The notes under the pieces: model-generated
What the model saw: only the letters and a program-made list of their open reading frames with translations
Told to the model about the DNA's origin: nothing
Database searches by the model: none
In this document: piece by piece, positions 27,932 to 36,499 of the stretch
Layout of the letters: each line of letters starts with the position of its first letter
Position numbering within the stretch: the stretch's first letter is position 1
Source of the DNA: an uncultured Mycoplasmatota bacterium
GTDB taxonomy: Bacteria; Bacillota_I; Bacilli_A; RF39; UBA660
Direction: 5' to 3'
NCBI GenBank assembly: GCA_900546275.1
Contig: URCH01000002.1
Coordinates: forward strand, 1-64,000
DNA length: 64,000 nt
Made by a program: the position numbers and the translations under genes

Positions 27932-28504
27932 TTATTTATTATATCTTTTTAATAGTTCTTTTTCTTGAATGTCATAGTCTTTTAACAGATAATGACAATT
28001 AGAAGCATGCGCTAACAAATCACTTCTTTTTAATTGAAAAAGCATTTTTGCTTCTGTAATACTTAATTTTTCATTTATCAAATTGAAACTTTTTTCTTTA
28101 TCAATTCTAAAATCATGAAAATATATTAATTTTGAAACTGTCTCAGTTAATTCCTCATCCAATTCATATTTTTTTGAAAAATTCAAAAATATTTTGTTTG
28201 ATTTTAGAAAATGCCCATAAAAATGTCCAAGTCCTGAATCATCTTTAAAATAAGTATATGGTTTACCTATGTCATGAAAAAAAGCAGCTAATCTCACATA
28301 TATATTTTGTGGCACACCATCAACAACATGAAGAATATGTTCGTAAACATCATATATATGATATGGATTATTTTGATCAAAGTTTTTACATTTTTCCAGT
28401 TCAGGTATCATTTTAAAAATACAATCCTCATTATCTTTTATAAGTAAACTTGGTTTTTCTGATAAAAGGATATCAAATAAGTAATTTTTATCATTATTTT
28501 TCAT
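27932..28504 (-). CDS. HD-domain phosphohydrolase-like protein
   Basis: 190 residues. The HD motif is clear: NPYHIYDVYEHILHVVDG, then LAAFFHDIGKP, then IYFHDFRID. The arrangement resembles the HD half of CCA-adding enzymes without the nucleotidyltransferase part. It probably hydrolyses a phosphoester or nucleotide; substrate unknown. AAGGAGT precedes the ATG. Confidence 0.82.
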   Translation of the reverse strand: MKNNDKNYLFDILLSEKPSLLIKDNEDCIFKMIPELEKCKNFDQNNPYHIYDVYEHILHVVDGVPQNIYVRLAAFFHDIGKPYTYFKDDSGLGHFYGHFLKSNKIFLNFSKKYELDEELTETVSKLIYFHDFRIDKEKSFNLINEKLSITEAKMLFQLKRSDLLAHASNCHYLLKDYDIQEKELLKRYNK

Positions 28505-28564
28505 ATTTACTCCTTACAATATACATATATTCTAATAAAAATATAACAACATTTAAATGAATTG

Positions 28565-28607
28565 TCAAATTAAATAAGGTCTTACATAAAAACGTAAGAC
28601 CTTATTA
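28565..28607 (-). terminator. Terminator of the collagen-like gene
   Basis: AATAAGGTCTTAC and GTAAGACCTTATT pair perfectly (13 pairs, eight-base loop), followed by TAATTTG on the minus strand. Confidence 0.85.
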
Positions 28608-28610
28608 TAA

Positions 28611-29630
28611 TTATGATATTCTAACTATATTTAAATAAGCACTAGTATCTGAAGCTGGTGATATTGTAGCAGCATCTGTAGATTCTATTGATAAACCTAT
28701 TTGATCTCCAGCAGTAAATGCATTAATTGTACTACCTACAAAATCAGTATCAACATTTGCAGTCAAGTTTTTACCAATTGTTGTACTACCAATAGGTGTT
28801 GCATTTTGTTTTAAATTTATTGTAACCTCGGTATTGGTACTTGCACTACCTGAAAAATAATAATCGACTTTATAAACTCCAGTAGTAGGAATTGTTAATT
28901 TATTTTGCGTTCCTAATGTTATACCATTTGCTGGTCCATTACTTCCAAGTGGTATATCTTGTGATATATTTGCTTCTAAAGTTATACCTGTTTGCGTTGT
29001 ATCATATTTACGTCCATATGTATTTGTTTGAGATATTGTTTCACCTCTAGGTCCTGTTGGCCCCGTAGGTCCAGTTGGGCCTTGTATCCCTTGTGGACCT
29101 ATTGCACCAGCTGCTCCTGTTGGACCAGTTGGGCCTATTGGACCTGGTAAACCTGCTGGGCCTGTTGCTCCTGCTGGAATTGTAAATGTTAATACAGCAT
29201 TTTGATTTGTTCCAGTATTAGTTACTGTAGCATCAGTTCCAGGATCTCCTGTTATCGTCTCACCAATAGTTATAGTTGCTGGTCCAGTGGGTCCAGTCGG
29301 ACCTGTAGGTCCAGTTGGGCCTTGTATCCCTTGTGGACCTATTGCACCAGCTGCTCCTGTTGGACCAGTTGGGCCTATTGGACCTGGTAAACCTGCTGGG
29401 CCTGTTGCTCCTGCTGGAATTGTAAATGTTAATACAGCATTTTGATTTGTTCCAGTATTAGTTACTGTAGCATCAGTTCCAGGATCTCCTGTTATCGTCT
29501 CACCAATAGTTATAGTTGCTGGTCCAGTGGGTCCAGTCGGACCTGTTGGTCCCATAACGCCAAGTCTTTCCTTACAACGTCTTCCTTCTTCTAAAATCTG
29601 TTTAATTCTACAAGAATATTCTTTATCCAT
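28611..29630 (-). CDS. Collagen-like (BclA-like) surface protein
   Basis: 339 residues from the ATG at 29630 (AAAGGAG upstream). A short N-terminal charged segment (MDKEYSCRIKQILEEGRR) is followed by G-P-T / G-X-Y collagen triplets (residues about 26-38, 70-117, 150-197) separated twice by an identical 40-residue beta module (ATITIGETITGDPGTDATVT). The C-terminal about 135 residues form a predicted jelly-roll like BclA/C1q heads (NKLTIPTTGVYKVDYYFSGS). There is no signal peptide, as in exosporium BclA, whose short N-terminal sequence targets it to spores. With the sporulation sigma genes in this window, a spore-surface role is plausible. Confidence 0.87.
   Translation of the reverse strand: MDKEYSCRIKQILEEGRRCKERLGVMGPTGPTGPTGPATITIGETITGDPGTDATVTNTGTNQNAVLTFTIPAGATGPAGLPGPIGPTGPTGAAGAIGPQGIQGPTGPTGPTGPTGPATITIGETITGDPGTDATVTNTGTNQNAVLTFTIPAGATGPAGLPGPIGPTGPTGAAGAIGPQGIQGPTGPTGPTGPRGETISQTNTYGRKYDTTQTGITLEANISQDIPLGSNGPANGITLGTQNKLTIPTTGVYKVDYYFSGSASTNTEVTINLKQNATPIGSTTIGKNLTANVDTDFVGSTINAFTAGDQIGLSIESTDAATISPASDTSAYLNIVRIS
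29065..29546 (-). repeat. Two exact tandem 240-bp copies inside the collagen-like gene
   Basis: Bases 29065-29306 are identical to 29305-29546 at an offset of exactly 240 bp, including third codon positions. The unit encodes 80 residues: one collagen stretch plus one beta module. The first difference on the right is at 29307 versus 29547 (A versus T). The lack of any silent difference points to a very recent duplication or ongoing gene conversion. Confidence 0.95.
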
Positions 29631-29703
29631 ATATATTTCTCCTTTCTTTATTATTTTATGAACAATAAAAAAAAGCAAATATTATTAATGACTAAAATAA
29701 TAC

Positions 29704-30246
29704 TTACTTAACATTTTTTGATAATTTATAAATTTTTTGTTTTGAAACTTTTTCCAAACTATCTTTTTTATTTATTAAATCTTTTGTTTTTTCTAAATCA
29801 ATTTTTAATTTTCTTTCTACAATATTTAACTTATCTAAAACCTTTTTATATTCATCTGTTCCAGCATACATATGATTATTTATCTCAAATGAAACTTTTA
29901 ATGATGTTAAATTATTTAAAGAATCTTCTTGGACATCAAAAATAGATTCAAGGATTTGACCTTGTTTTTTTATTTGATTTAAATATTCAGGAACTATTAC
30001 GTTTATATTTTTATTAAGCTCTGTTTGTTTTCTTATTTTTTTTATTGAATTATTAATTAAAATACTACTTACTAAAGTTCCTAACATTTTATTTTTGAAA
30101 AGGGCAACTGGAAATAGATTATATATTACTTCTAGTGTCCTATCAATAAATGTATCAAAGGAATTTATTTTTAATTTACTTTTTATATTATCAGAATTTT
30201 GACTAAATATTTTATATTCTTTATCAAAAAATTTTTCTTGTTCCAT
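29704..30246 (-). CDS. Unknown protein, lepB operon
   Basis: 180 residues, Lys/Ile/Asn-rich, mainly helical. A moderately hydrophobic stretch (about 38-66, VIYNLFPVALFKNKMLGTLVSSI) may be a membrane-associated helix; the last 60 residues look like coiled coil. No motif recognised. Its ATG overlaps the upstream stop (TAATG), so it belongs to the lepB transcript. Confidence 0.7.
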   Translation of the reverse strand: MEQEKFFDKEYKIFSQNSDNIKSKLKINSFDTFIDRTLEVIYNLFPVALFKNKMLGTLVSSILINNSIKKIRKQTELNKNINVIVPEYLNQIKKQGQILESIFDVQEDSLNNLTSLKVSFEINNHMYAGTDEYKKVLDKLNIVERKLKIDLEKTKDLINKKDSLEKVSKQKIYKLSKNVK

Positions 30247-31109
30247 TAAAGATTTTTTAATAATTGAAATTCCTTTTTCAAGTTCTTTTGAATCAATAAA
30301 TACTTCTTCTTTTTTTCTATTTTTTTCTCTTTATTAGAATTTAAAGTAGAAATATTTTCAATCATCGTTGATTTTTTTTCTTCTAAAGAATTTAACTTTT
30401 CGATATTTAATTTATCATTTTTATTTAATTTATAATCTTTTTCTAGTTCAACATTATCCTGTTTTTTTATTTTACTATCTTTTTCTAATTCGTTGCTTGG
30501 TTTTACTTCTTGTAAACCAATACCTTTTTTGTGTAACATTACTACTGTTTTTTCATAACTTTCTTTTTTATCACTATTTTTGTTACTTTCTTTAAGTGAA
30601 TTATTTAAAGAATTATTTAATATATTTTTATTTTGTTTTTTTAATGAAAATTTATTATCATGTGATTTATTTAATAATAAATTACTACTTATAAAAACTA
30701 AATCCACATCACTTTTTTTATCATTACATAAATTAGGAATCGGTTTTAAACTAGAAGTTTCAATTTCAAAAACAGTTGTATATATATTTACTTTATTTGA
30801 GATTTTAGAATTTTTTAAACTAATTTGATTATCTTGTTTTTTTAAATTGTTATTACTAACTATCTTCTTTTTACTATTACTCTTACTATTTGATATATTT
30901 TTTTTAGAAAATTTATACTCAAAAAATCCAAATATAAAACCAATTATAATAAGAAAAAAATTTCTGATTTTTGAATTTTTTTTAATCTTATTTACTTTGT
31001 AATTTTTTTCCTTATAATTCTTTATTTTTACTTTAATCTTTTTTTTATTTAAAAGTATATTTTTCTTATAAACTTTAAATCTATTTTTTAAACTTCCTAT
31101 TTCTCCCAT
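30246..31109 (-). CDS. Lys-rich single-membrane-pass protein of unknown function
   Basis: 287 residues. The first 48 are extremely basic (K-rich), followed by one membrane helix (FFLIIIGFIFGFFEYKF) and about 220 residues of low-complexity K/N/S/L sequence with SLKK/NKSN repeats. No domain recognised. TAATG overlaps connect it to lepB upstream and the 29704 gene downstream. Composition alone is weak evidence, but length, ribosome coupling and continuous frame make a real gene likely. Confidence 0.65.
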   Translation of the reverse strand: MGEIGSLKNRFKVYKKNILLNKKKIKVKIKNYKEKNYKVNKIKKNSKIRNFFLIIIGFIFGFFEYKFSKKNISNSKSNSKKKIVSNNNLKKQDNQISLKNSKISNKVNIYTTVFEIETSSLKPIPNLCNDKKSDVDLVFISSNLLLNKSHDNKFSLKKQNKNILNNSLNNSLKESNKNSDKKESYEKTVVMLHKKGIGLQEVKPSNELEKDSKIKKQDNVELEKDYKLNKNDKLNIEKLNSLEEKKSTMIENISTLNSNKEKKIEKKKKYLLIQKNLKKEFQLLKNL

Positions 31110-31603
31110 TATTTAACAACACCAATTTTATTTAATGGAAATAGCCTAAATACTCCTACACCGCATATATCTTTTTTAGAAATAAGTCCAATTATTCTAC
31201 TATCTTGTGATACACCTCTATTGTCACCAAGTACAAAGTAATAATCATCTGGAATAACATCATAACCCAACTCTTCTAAAAAGAAATTATCAGTTGAAAC
31301 ATCTAATTTTACATCATCAATTTTTTTATTATTAATATATAAAATTCCATTTACATATTTAACTGTTTCACCAGGTAAACCTATTACCCTTTTTATTAGT
31401 TTAGAATTATTATAATTGAATACAACTATATCAAATCTTTCTATATTTTTATCAAATTTTTTTAATAAAACTATGTCATTATCTTTTAAAGTAGGATACA
31501 TTGATGTACCACTTACTCTTACTGGTGTTACTACAAAGCATCTAATAAGAACAACAATTAAAATTATTACTAAATATGGAATAAATTCCTTTATTACTTT
31601 CAT
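31109..31603 (-). CDS. lepB: Signal peptidase I
   Basis: 164 residues from the ATG at 31603 (AAGGAGG upstream). One N-terminal membrane helix; catalytic Ser in SGTSMYPT (about residue 38) and Lys in KRVIGLPGE (about 78); GDNRGVSQDSR box near the end. It removes signal peptides of exported proteins. It follows rplS, as in B. subtilis-like ylqF/rplS neighbourhoods. Confidence 0.95.
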   Translation of the reverse strand: MKVIKEFIPYLVIILIVVLIRCFVVTPVRVSGTSMYPTLKDNDIVLLKKFDKNIERFDIVVFNYNNSKLIKRVIGLPGETVKYVNGILYINNKKIDDVKLDVSTDNFFLEELGYDVIPDDYYFVLGDNRGVSQDSRIIGLISKKDICGVGVFRLFPLNKIGVVK

Positions 31604-31619
31604 AATAAGCCTCCTTAAT

Positions 31620-31648
31620 AGCAAAAATAAGGCAACAATGCCTTATTA
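31620..31648 (-). terminator. rplS terminator/attenuator
   Basis: AATAAGGCA, loop TTGT, TGCCTTATT then TTTGC on the minus strand, overlapping the rplS stop. lepB lies directly downstream without its own clear promoter, so partial read-through is likely. Confidence 0.7.
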
Positions 31649-31987
31649 ATTTCTTTCTTTAATTCTTGGTTGTTTAACTGATTTTCTTAAGTATCCACCT
31701 ATTTTAGCACGTCTAACTTTACCTTTTCTAACAACTGTTACTGAATCAATTTTTGGTGAATTAACAGGGAATGTTCTTTCAACTCCTACTCCACCTGATA
31801 TTTTTCTAACGATAAAGTTTTTAGAAACTCCGCTACCTTTAATTGCGATTACTAAACCTTCAAATGCTTGAATTCTTTCACGGTTTCCTTCAATAATTTT
31901 AACGTCAACTCTTACTGTATCTCCTACACGAAATTCAGGAATATCAGTTCTAATTTGACTTTTAGTTATTTTTTCAACTAAATTCAT
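31646..31987 (-). CDS. rplS: 50S ribosomal protein L19 (bL19)
   Basis: 113 residues with conserved IPEFRVGDTVRV and RIQAFEGLVIA blocks and a basic C-terminus. It sits at the 30S-50S interface. AAGGAGG precedes the ATG. Confidence 0.98.
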   Translation of the reverse strand: MNLVEKITKSQIRTDIPEFRVGDTVRVDVKIIEGNRERIQAFEGLVIAIKGSGVSKNFIVRKISGGVGVERTFPVNSPKIDSVTVVRKGKVRRAKIGGYLRKSVKQPRIKERN

Positions 31988-32004
31988 AATAAGCCTCCTT
32001 TTTT

Positions 32005-32048
32005 ATTACAGCGATCATAAGTATTTAATAGTCTCAGCGGATCACATG
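32005..32048 (-). ncRNA. Putative L19 leader
   Basis: Minus strand GATCCGCTGAGACTATTAAA, then ATACTTATGATCGCTGTAAT, between a promoter and the rplS ribosome-binding site. The repeated GATC(C)GCTG and the AGTA/TACT pairing give a compact fold like the Firmicutes L19 leader. Recognition is from memory of the family, so moderate confidence. Confidence 0.6.
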
Positions 32049-32053
32049 AAAAA

Positions 32054-32082
32054 TTTTATCATATTATTAAATAATATGCAAG
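32054..32082 (-). promoter_or_regulatory. rplS promoter
   Basis: Minus strand TTGCAT, 17-base spacer, TAAAAT, upstream of the L19 leader. The spacer contains an inverted repeat (CATATTATT/AATAATATG) that may also act as a weak terminator for the gene before. Confidence 0.5.
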
Positions 32083-32094
32083 TATTTTTAAAGT

Positions 32095-32544
32095 TTATCT
32101 TGTTTTTTTACTTTTTAATTCTTCCTCATATTGCAAATCATCAACATATATTAGTTTTTGTTTTAATTCCTCTTCAAGAAAATTTATTTTTTTTAATAAT
32201 AATGTTATATATTTTTCATCTAAATATTTTTTATATTTATTTACTATAATACTTTTATATCTTGATATTTCATTTAAAGATTCTGATATATCACCTGGAT
32301 CATTATCTTCATCTTCTACTACTGCAATCATTAATTTTAAAAATGAATCAAGTTTCTTTTTTATCTTTTTTTTCAAAATTTTTTCTATAAAACTTTGATT
32401 CACAATTATCATAGAATTAACTTTGATTCCAGGGTAATTTATTTTATTTAAAGGTTTAATATTAAAACCATTTTTTTCATAATTAATTAAAGTAACATTT
32501 GAATTTTTTTTATCTTTACATATTATATAACATTGTTTTTTCAT
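32095..32544 (-). CDS. Unknown protein in the trmD operon
   Basis: 149 residues from the ATG at 32544 (AAAGAG upstream, just after the trmD stop). Basic, with a YIICKDKKNSNVTLINYEKN beta-like N-terminus and a helical C-terminus (LLLKKINFLEEELKQKLIYV). No motif recognised. It takes the place between trmD and rplS, which are adjacent in B. subtilis. Confidence 0.65.
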   Translation of the reverse strand: MKKQCYIICKDKKNSNVTLINYEKNGFNIKPLNKINYPGIKVNSMIIVNQSFIEKILKKKIKKKLDSFLKLMIAVVEDEDNDPGDISESLNEISRYKSIIVNKYKKYLDEKYITLLLKKINFLEEELKQKLIYVDDLQYEEELKSKKTR

Positions 32545-32549
32545 ATGTT

Positions 32550-33218
32550 TCAACTCTTTTCTATTAAATCAGGTCTTCTTTCATGTGTTTTTTCTAATTG
32601 CTTTTCATATCTCCATTTTCTAATATTTTCATGATGTCCAGATAATAATACATCTGGAACTTTCATTCCTCTAAAATCAACTGGTTTTGTATAGACTGGA
32701 TAGTCAAGAAGTCCGTTACTAAATGAATCATTTTCATGTGATTCTTTTTCTATAACACCATCTATTAATCTTACAACACTATCAATAATTACCATTGAAG
32801 GTAATTCACCACCAGTTAGAACATAGTCACCTATACTTATTTCCTCATCAGCTAAAGATCTAATTCTTTCATCAAAACCTTCATAATGTCCACAAACAAT
32901 TATAATATGCTTTTTTGAAGTTAAAGAATAAGCTTTCTTTTGATTATATTTGTTTCCTTGAGGAGTTACTAAAATAACATAAGAATCATTCGTTTTTAAT
33001 GCATCCACTGCATCAAATATTGGTTGGGGCATAAGTACCATTCCAGCACCTCCACCAAAACCATAATCATCTACTTTTTTATGTGGATCTAATGTATAAT
33101 CTCTAATATTATGAATATTAATTTCAACTTTATTTTGAGTTAAAGCTCTTTTAATTATTGATTCTGATAAAAATCCTTCAAACATTTTAGGGAAGAGTGT
33201 TAAAACATCAATTTTCAT
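32550..33218 (-). CDS. trmD: tRNA (guanine37-N1)-methyltransferase
   Basis: 222 residues. Trefoil-knot motifs YGFGGGAGMVLMPQP, CGHYEGFDERI, and SIGDYVLTGGELP are intact. It methylates G37 next to the anticodon and prevents frameshifting. Stop codon is TGA. Overlaps rimM by 11 bases. Confidence 0.98.
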   Translation of the reverse strand: MKIDVLTLFPKMFEGFLSESIIKRALTQNKVEINIHNIRDYTLDPHKKVDDYGFGGGAGMVLMPQPIFDAVDALKTNDSYVILVTPQGNKYNQKKAYSLTSKKHIIIVCGHYEGFDERIRSLADEEISIGDYVLTGGELPSMVIIDSVVRLIDGVIEKESHENDSFSNGLLDYPVYTKPVDFRGMKVPDVLLSGHHENIRKWRYEKQLEKTHERRPDLIEKS

Positions 33219-33702
33219 CTATAAGTCCCTCAATTTCATTAATGTATATTTTCTTATTTTCTAGATCTATCTTTTCTATAAATGGTTTTATGTTAGGAAT
33301 TAAAATTTTCTTTTTGTTTTTTTCTATAACCAAAATTTCATGGGCTTTAGATGTTATTATATCTGTAACGCTTCCTATTAATTTATCATTTGAGTAAACC
33401 TCTAAATTAATTAAATCTTCAAAAAAATAACCATCCACTTTTATATCATCTTTATTTATATATACGTTTTGTCCTTTATATTTTAATACCTCATTTATAT
33501 CATTTATATCATAAAATAAAACCATGTCATACATTTTATGTTTTCTATAACTTTTAATAATCATTTCTTGTTTTTGTGTTCCAATATATAATTTAAAATT
33601 TTCTTTAAAAATCTCGTTTTTATATTTAAAATCTGAAAGGATTCGTATTTCTCCTTTTATTCCATGAGTATTAACTATTTTACCAACATATATGTATTCC
33701 AT
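33208..33702 (-). CDS. rimM: Ribosome maturation factor RimM
   Basis: 164 residues. N-terminal VGKIVNTHGIKGEIRI and C-terminal PRC-barrel with HEILVIEKNKKKILIP. It assists 16S 3' domain assembly with S19. Confidence 0.95.
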   Translation of the reverse strand: MEYIYVGKIVNTHGIKGEIRILSDFKYKNEIFKENFKLYIGTQKQEMIIKSYRKHKMYDMVLFYDINDINEVLKYKGQNVYINKDDIKVDGYFFEDLINLEVYSNDKLIGSVTDIITSKAHEILVIEKNKKKILIPNIKPFIEKIDLENKKIYINEIEGLIDEN

Positions 33703-33706
33703 GATT

Positions 33707-34432
33707 TCACCTACTTAATTCATACAAAATTATACTAGTAGCAACTGCAACATTTAAACTCTCGCACTTGTCATTCATTTCAATATAAATAAATTCATCG
33801 CATAATGAATTTACTTCGTTACTTACCCCTTTTCCTTCGTTACCAACTATTATAGCAAATTTTTCACCTTTTTCAACATTTTTTATACTTTTTCCATTAA
33901 CTACATTTGTACTAAATATTTTATATTGATTTTGCTTTAAGTTAGATATAAATTCAGTTAAATTTTTTTCTATTATATTAATATGAAAAATCATACCTTG
34001 GGTCGCTCTTATAACTTTTGGATTATACAAATCTACAGTGTTTTTACTTAATACAATTGTATCTATATTAAATGCTACTGCGCTTCTTATTATTGTTCCT
34101 AAATTACCAGGATCCTGTATATCATCAAGTATAAGTACTCTATTGCCTACTAAATTTTTATTTAATTTTTCACATATACCAATTATTTTATTAGGTGTAT
34201 CTAAATTACTTATATATTTTAAAACATTATAAGTAGCATAATTAGTTTCAACATTTAAATTTAGTTTAGTATTTTCCTCTAAAATTAATTCTTTTAATAC
34301 CCCATTTTTATATGCTTCTAAAACCAAATGTTCTCCTTCTACAATAAACAAGTTATTTAAATCTCTATATTTTTTTGTATTTAATTTTTTTAGTTCTTTT
34401 ATTTTTTTATTTTCTATTGAAGTGTATAGCAT
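33707..34432 (-). CDS. TrmH/SpoU-family RNA 2'-O-methyltransferase (YsgA-like)
   Basis: 241 residues from the ATG at 34432 (GGTGA upstream). N-terminal substrate-binding region (FIVEGEHLVLEAYKNG), then knot motifs DDIQDPGNLGTIIRSA, VGNEGKGVSNE and CESLNVAVATSIILYE. It is a second SpoU-family enzyme besides RlmB; target nucleotide unknown. Confidence 0.88.
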   Translation of the reverse strand: MLYTSIENKKIKELKKLNTKKYRDLNNLFIVEGEHLVLEAYKNGVLKELILEENTKLNLNVETNYATYNVLKYISNLDTPNKIIGICEKLNKNLVGNRVLILDDIQDPGNLGTIIRSAVAFNIDTIVLSKNTVDLYNPKVIRATQGMIFHINIIEKNLTEFISNLKQNQYKIFSTNVVNGKSIKNVEKGEKFAIIVGNEGKGVSNEVNSLCDEFIYIEMNDKCESLNVAVATSIILYELSR

Positions 34433-34480
34433 AACAATCACCATATATATTTTACCATTTTATATGTTTTTTTTAAATAT

Positions 34481-34510
34481 AAAAAAAATAAAAAGTCACA
34501 AAGTGACTTA
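34481..34510 (-). terminator. tsf terminator
   Basis: AAGTCAC, loop TTT, GTGACTT followed by TTTATTTTTTTT on the minus strand; left arm overlaps the tsf stop codon. Confidence 0.9.
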
Positions 34511-35383
34511 TTTATTTAATTGAGCAGCTACTTCTTCTGCAAAATTTTCTTCTTTTTTCTCCATTCCTTCTCCAACTTCATAACGTATCATGTTTATGAT
34601 TTTACCGCCATTATTTTGAACGAATTTTGAAACTGTTTCTTTATTTTCTGCTTTTACATAGATTTGATCTTCTAAGCATACTTCTTCGTAATATTTTCTA
34701 ACTTTACCAACTAAAATATTTTCTATTTTATCTTCTGGTTTACCTTCATTAATTAATTGTTCTCTAATTATTGTTTTTTCTTTTTCTAATACATCAGTCG
34801 GAACTTCGCTTGATTTTAAATATAAAGGTCTCATTGCTGCTGCATGCATTGCAACATCTTTAGCAATTTCTTCATTTGCACCTTCTATAAGTGTTAATAC
34901 TGCGATTCTTCCTCCCATATGGATATATGAACCAAATGATTCATTGTCTTTTTTAGTTATTTTTGAAAATCTTCTAAGACTTAATTTTTCTCCAATTGTA
35001 GCTGTTTTACTTACAATTAATTCTTTTATAGTTGAATTTCCATTTTTTAATTCTAATGCTTCATCTAATGTTTTTGCATTACTAGAAACAAGAGTTTCTA
35101 ATATTGTATCAACTAATGTTTTAAATTCTTCATTTTTAGCAACAAAATCTGTTTCAGAATTTATTTCAAGAATTACAGCATCATTTCCTTTTATTAAAAC
35201 TGATGCGATTCCCTCAGCAGCTATACGATCTGATTTTTTAGCTGCTTTTGCTATTCCTTTTTCTCTTAAATAATCCATTGCAGCATTAATATCGCCATTA
35301 CTAGCTTCTAATGCTTTTTTACAGTCAAGCATTCCTGCTCCACTTTTGTCTCTTAATTCTTTTACTAAACTTGCAGTTATCAT
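34508..35383 (-). CDS. tsf: Elongation factor Ts
   Basis: 291 residues. UBA-like N-terminus (LVKELRDKSGAGMLDCKKAL) and the core EINSETDFVAKNEEF motif. It exchanges nucleotide on EF-Tu. AAAGGA precedes the ATG. Confidence 0.98.
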   Translation of the reverse strand: MITASLVKELRDKSGAGMLDCKKALEASNGDINAAMDYLREKGIAKAAKKSDRIAAEGIASVLIKGNDAVILEINSETDFVAKNEEFKTLVDTILETLVSSNAKTLDEALELKNGNSTIKELIVSKTATIGEKLSLRRFSKITKKDNESFGSYIHMGGRIAVLTLIEGANEEIAKDVAMHAAAMRPLYLKSSEVPTDVLEKEKTIIREQLINEGKPEDKIENILVGKVRKYYEEVCLEDQIYVKAENKETVSKFVQNNGGKIINMIRYEVGEGMEKKEENFAEEVAAQLNK

Positions 35384-35400
35384 ATAAAATTCCTTTCTAT

Positions 35401-35433
35401 TATATAAAAAGATGATTCATAAAATCATCTTTA
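35401..35433 (-). terminator. Attenuator between rpsB and tsf
   Basis: AAAGATGAT, seven-base loop, ATCATCTTT then TTATATAATAG on the minus strand. Partial termination would reduce tsf relative to rpsB. Confidence 0.7.
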
Positions 35434-35438
35434 AAGTC

Positions 35439-36494
35439 TTATTTTAAAGCATCAATTAATTCTGCTTTTTTCATTGTAGAATAACCTTTAACGTCTTTAT
35501 CTTTTGCCATTTCACGTAATTCAGCAACTGTTAATTTACTTAAATCTTGTGATTTAGTGGCTTTTTCTTCTTTAACAGTTTTAACTTCTTTTACTTCTTC
35601 ATTTTTTTCTACTTCTTCAGTTTTTTCTACTTTTTCAGTTTTTTCTACTTTGTTAAATGATTTTTTTTCAAATGGTTTTTTATCTCTTGGTTTACGATCA
35701 TCAAATCTTCTTTGTCTGTCTTCTTTTCTTTTAACAGAATCAACAGCTTTTTGCATGATTTCGTTAGGATTAACTGTTTTTTGCGAATCAGTTGTTACAT
35801 AATCTACTAATTTACCACCGTTTGCTTCTACTATAGCATTTGCCATTACACCAATTATAAGTTTAACAGCTCTAATAGCATCATCGTTACCTGGTATTAC
35901 ATAATCAACCATATCTGGATCACAGTTTGTATCTACTATACCAAATACAGGGATATTCAAAATTCTTGCTTCTTTAATTGCTATATCTTCTTTTGAAGGG
36001 TCTACAATAAATAAAGCATTTGGTAATTTATTCATATCTCTAATTCCACATAAAACTTTATTTAATTTATCATATTCTTTTCTTAATTTGATTACTTCTT
36101 TTTTAGGTAATACATCAAATGTTCCATCTGATTCCATTTTTTCGATTTCTTCTAATCTTTTAACTCTTTTTCTAATTGTTCTAAAGTTAGTTAAAGTACC
36201 ACCTAACCATCTTTCATTAACATAGTAAGATTCACTTCTTAAAGCTTCTTCTTTTGTAGCTTCACTAGCTTGTTTTCTAGTTCCTACAAATAAAACCTTT
36301 CCACCATTTTCTGCAATTGTTTTAAGTGCAGCATAAGCTTCTTCAATTTTTTTAGCTGTTTTTTGTAAATCAATAATATAAATATCATCTCTTGAAGTAA
36401 AGATGTATTCTTTCATTTTAGGATTCCATCTTTTTGTTTGATGTCCAAAATGAACTCCAGCTTCTAATAAATAATTCATTGACACTACTGTCAT
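35439..36494 (-). CDS. rpsB: 30S ribosomal protein S2 (uS2) with C-terminal SAP/Rho-N-like extension
   Basis: 351 residues, about 100 longer than typical S2. Residues 1-230 are standard S2 (LLEAGVHFGHQTKRWNPKM; WLGGTLTNFRTI; FIVDPSKED; IPGNDDAIRAVKLI). Residues about 245-315 are a charged linker with repeats such as KVEKTEKVEKTEEVEKNEEV. The last 35 (LSKLTVAELREMAKDKDVKG, then YSTMKKAELIDAL) match the SAP/Rho-N/HeH helix-extended-loop-helix pattern, a nucleic-acid-binding module. The extension is in frame and ends before the terminator, so it is real. Confidence 0.96.
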   Translation of the reverse strand: MTVVSMNYLLEAGVHFGHQTKRWNPKMKEYIFTSRDDIYIIDLQKTAKKIEEAYAALKTIAENGGKVLFVGTRKQASEATKEEALRSESYYVNERWLGGTLTNFRTIRKRVKRLEEIEKMESDGTFDVLPKKEVIKLRKEYDKLNKVLCGIRDMNKLPNALFIVDPSKEDIAIKEARILNIPVFGIVDTNCDPDMVDYVIPGNDDAIRAVKLIIGVMANAIVEANGGKLVDYVTTDSQKTVNPNEIMQKAVDSVKRKEDRQRRFDDRKPRDKKPFEKKSFNKVEKTEKVEKTEEVEKNEEVKEVKTVKEEKATKSQDLSKLTVAELREMAKDKDVKGYSTMKKAELIDALK

Positions 36495-36499
36495 ATTTC

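Noticed and set aside
29202..29390. Plus-strand reading frame rich in Ser/Cys/Trp
   Set aside because: It is the antisense of the collagen repeats; the GGTCC-type triplets produce open frames on both strands, and there is no ribosome-binding site.
29065..29546. CRISPR-like or other dispersed repeat array
   Set aside because: The repeat is a 240-bp in-frame coding duplication plus GXY codon repeats, not short repeats with unique spacers.
32061..32079. Perfect palindrome CATATTATT-A-AATAATATG as an operator
   Set aside because: AT-only palindromes arise often at this base composition and it falls inside the promoter spacer of rplS; no regulator is suggested nearby.
32046..32249. Plus-strand 67-codon hydrophobic frame
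   Set aside because: It lies over the end of a minus-strand gene, has AT-driven Phe/Leu/Ile composition and no ribosome-binding site; such frames are common in this AT-rich sequence.
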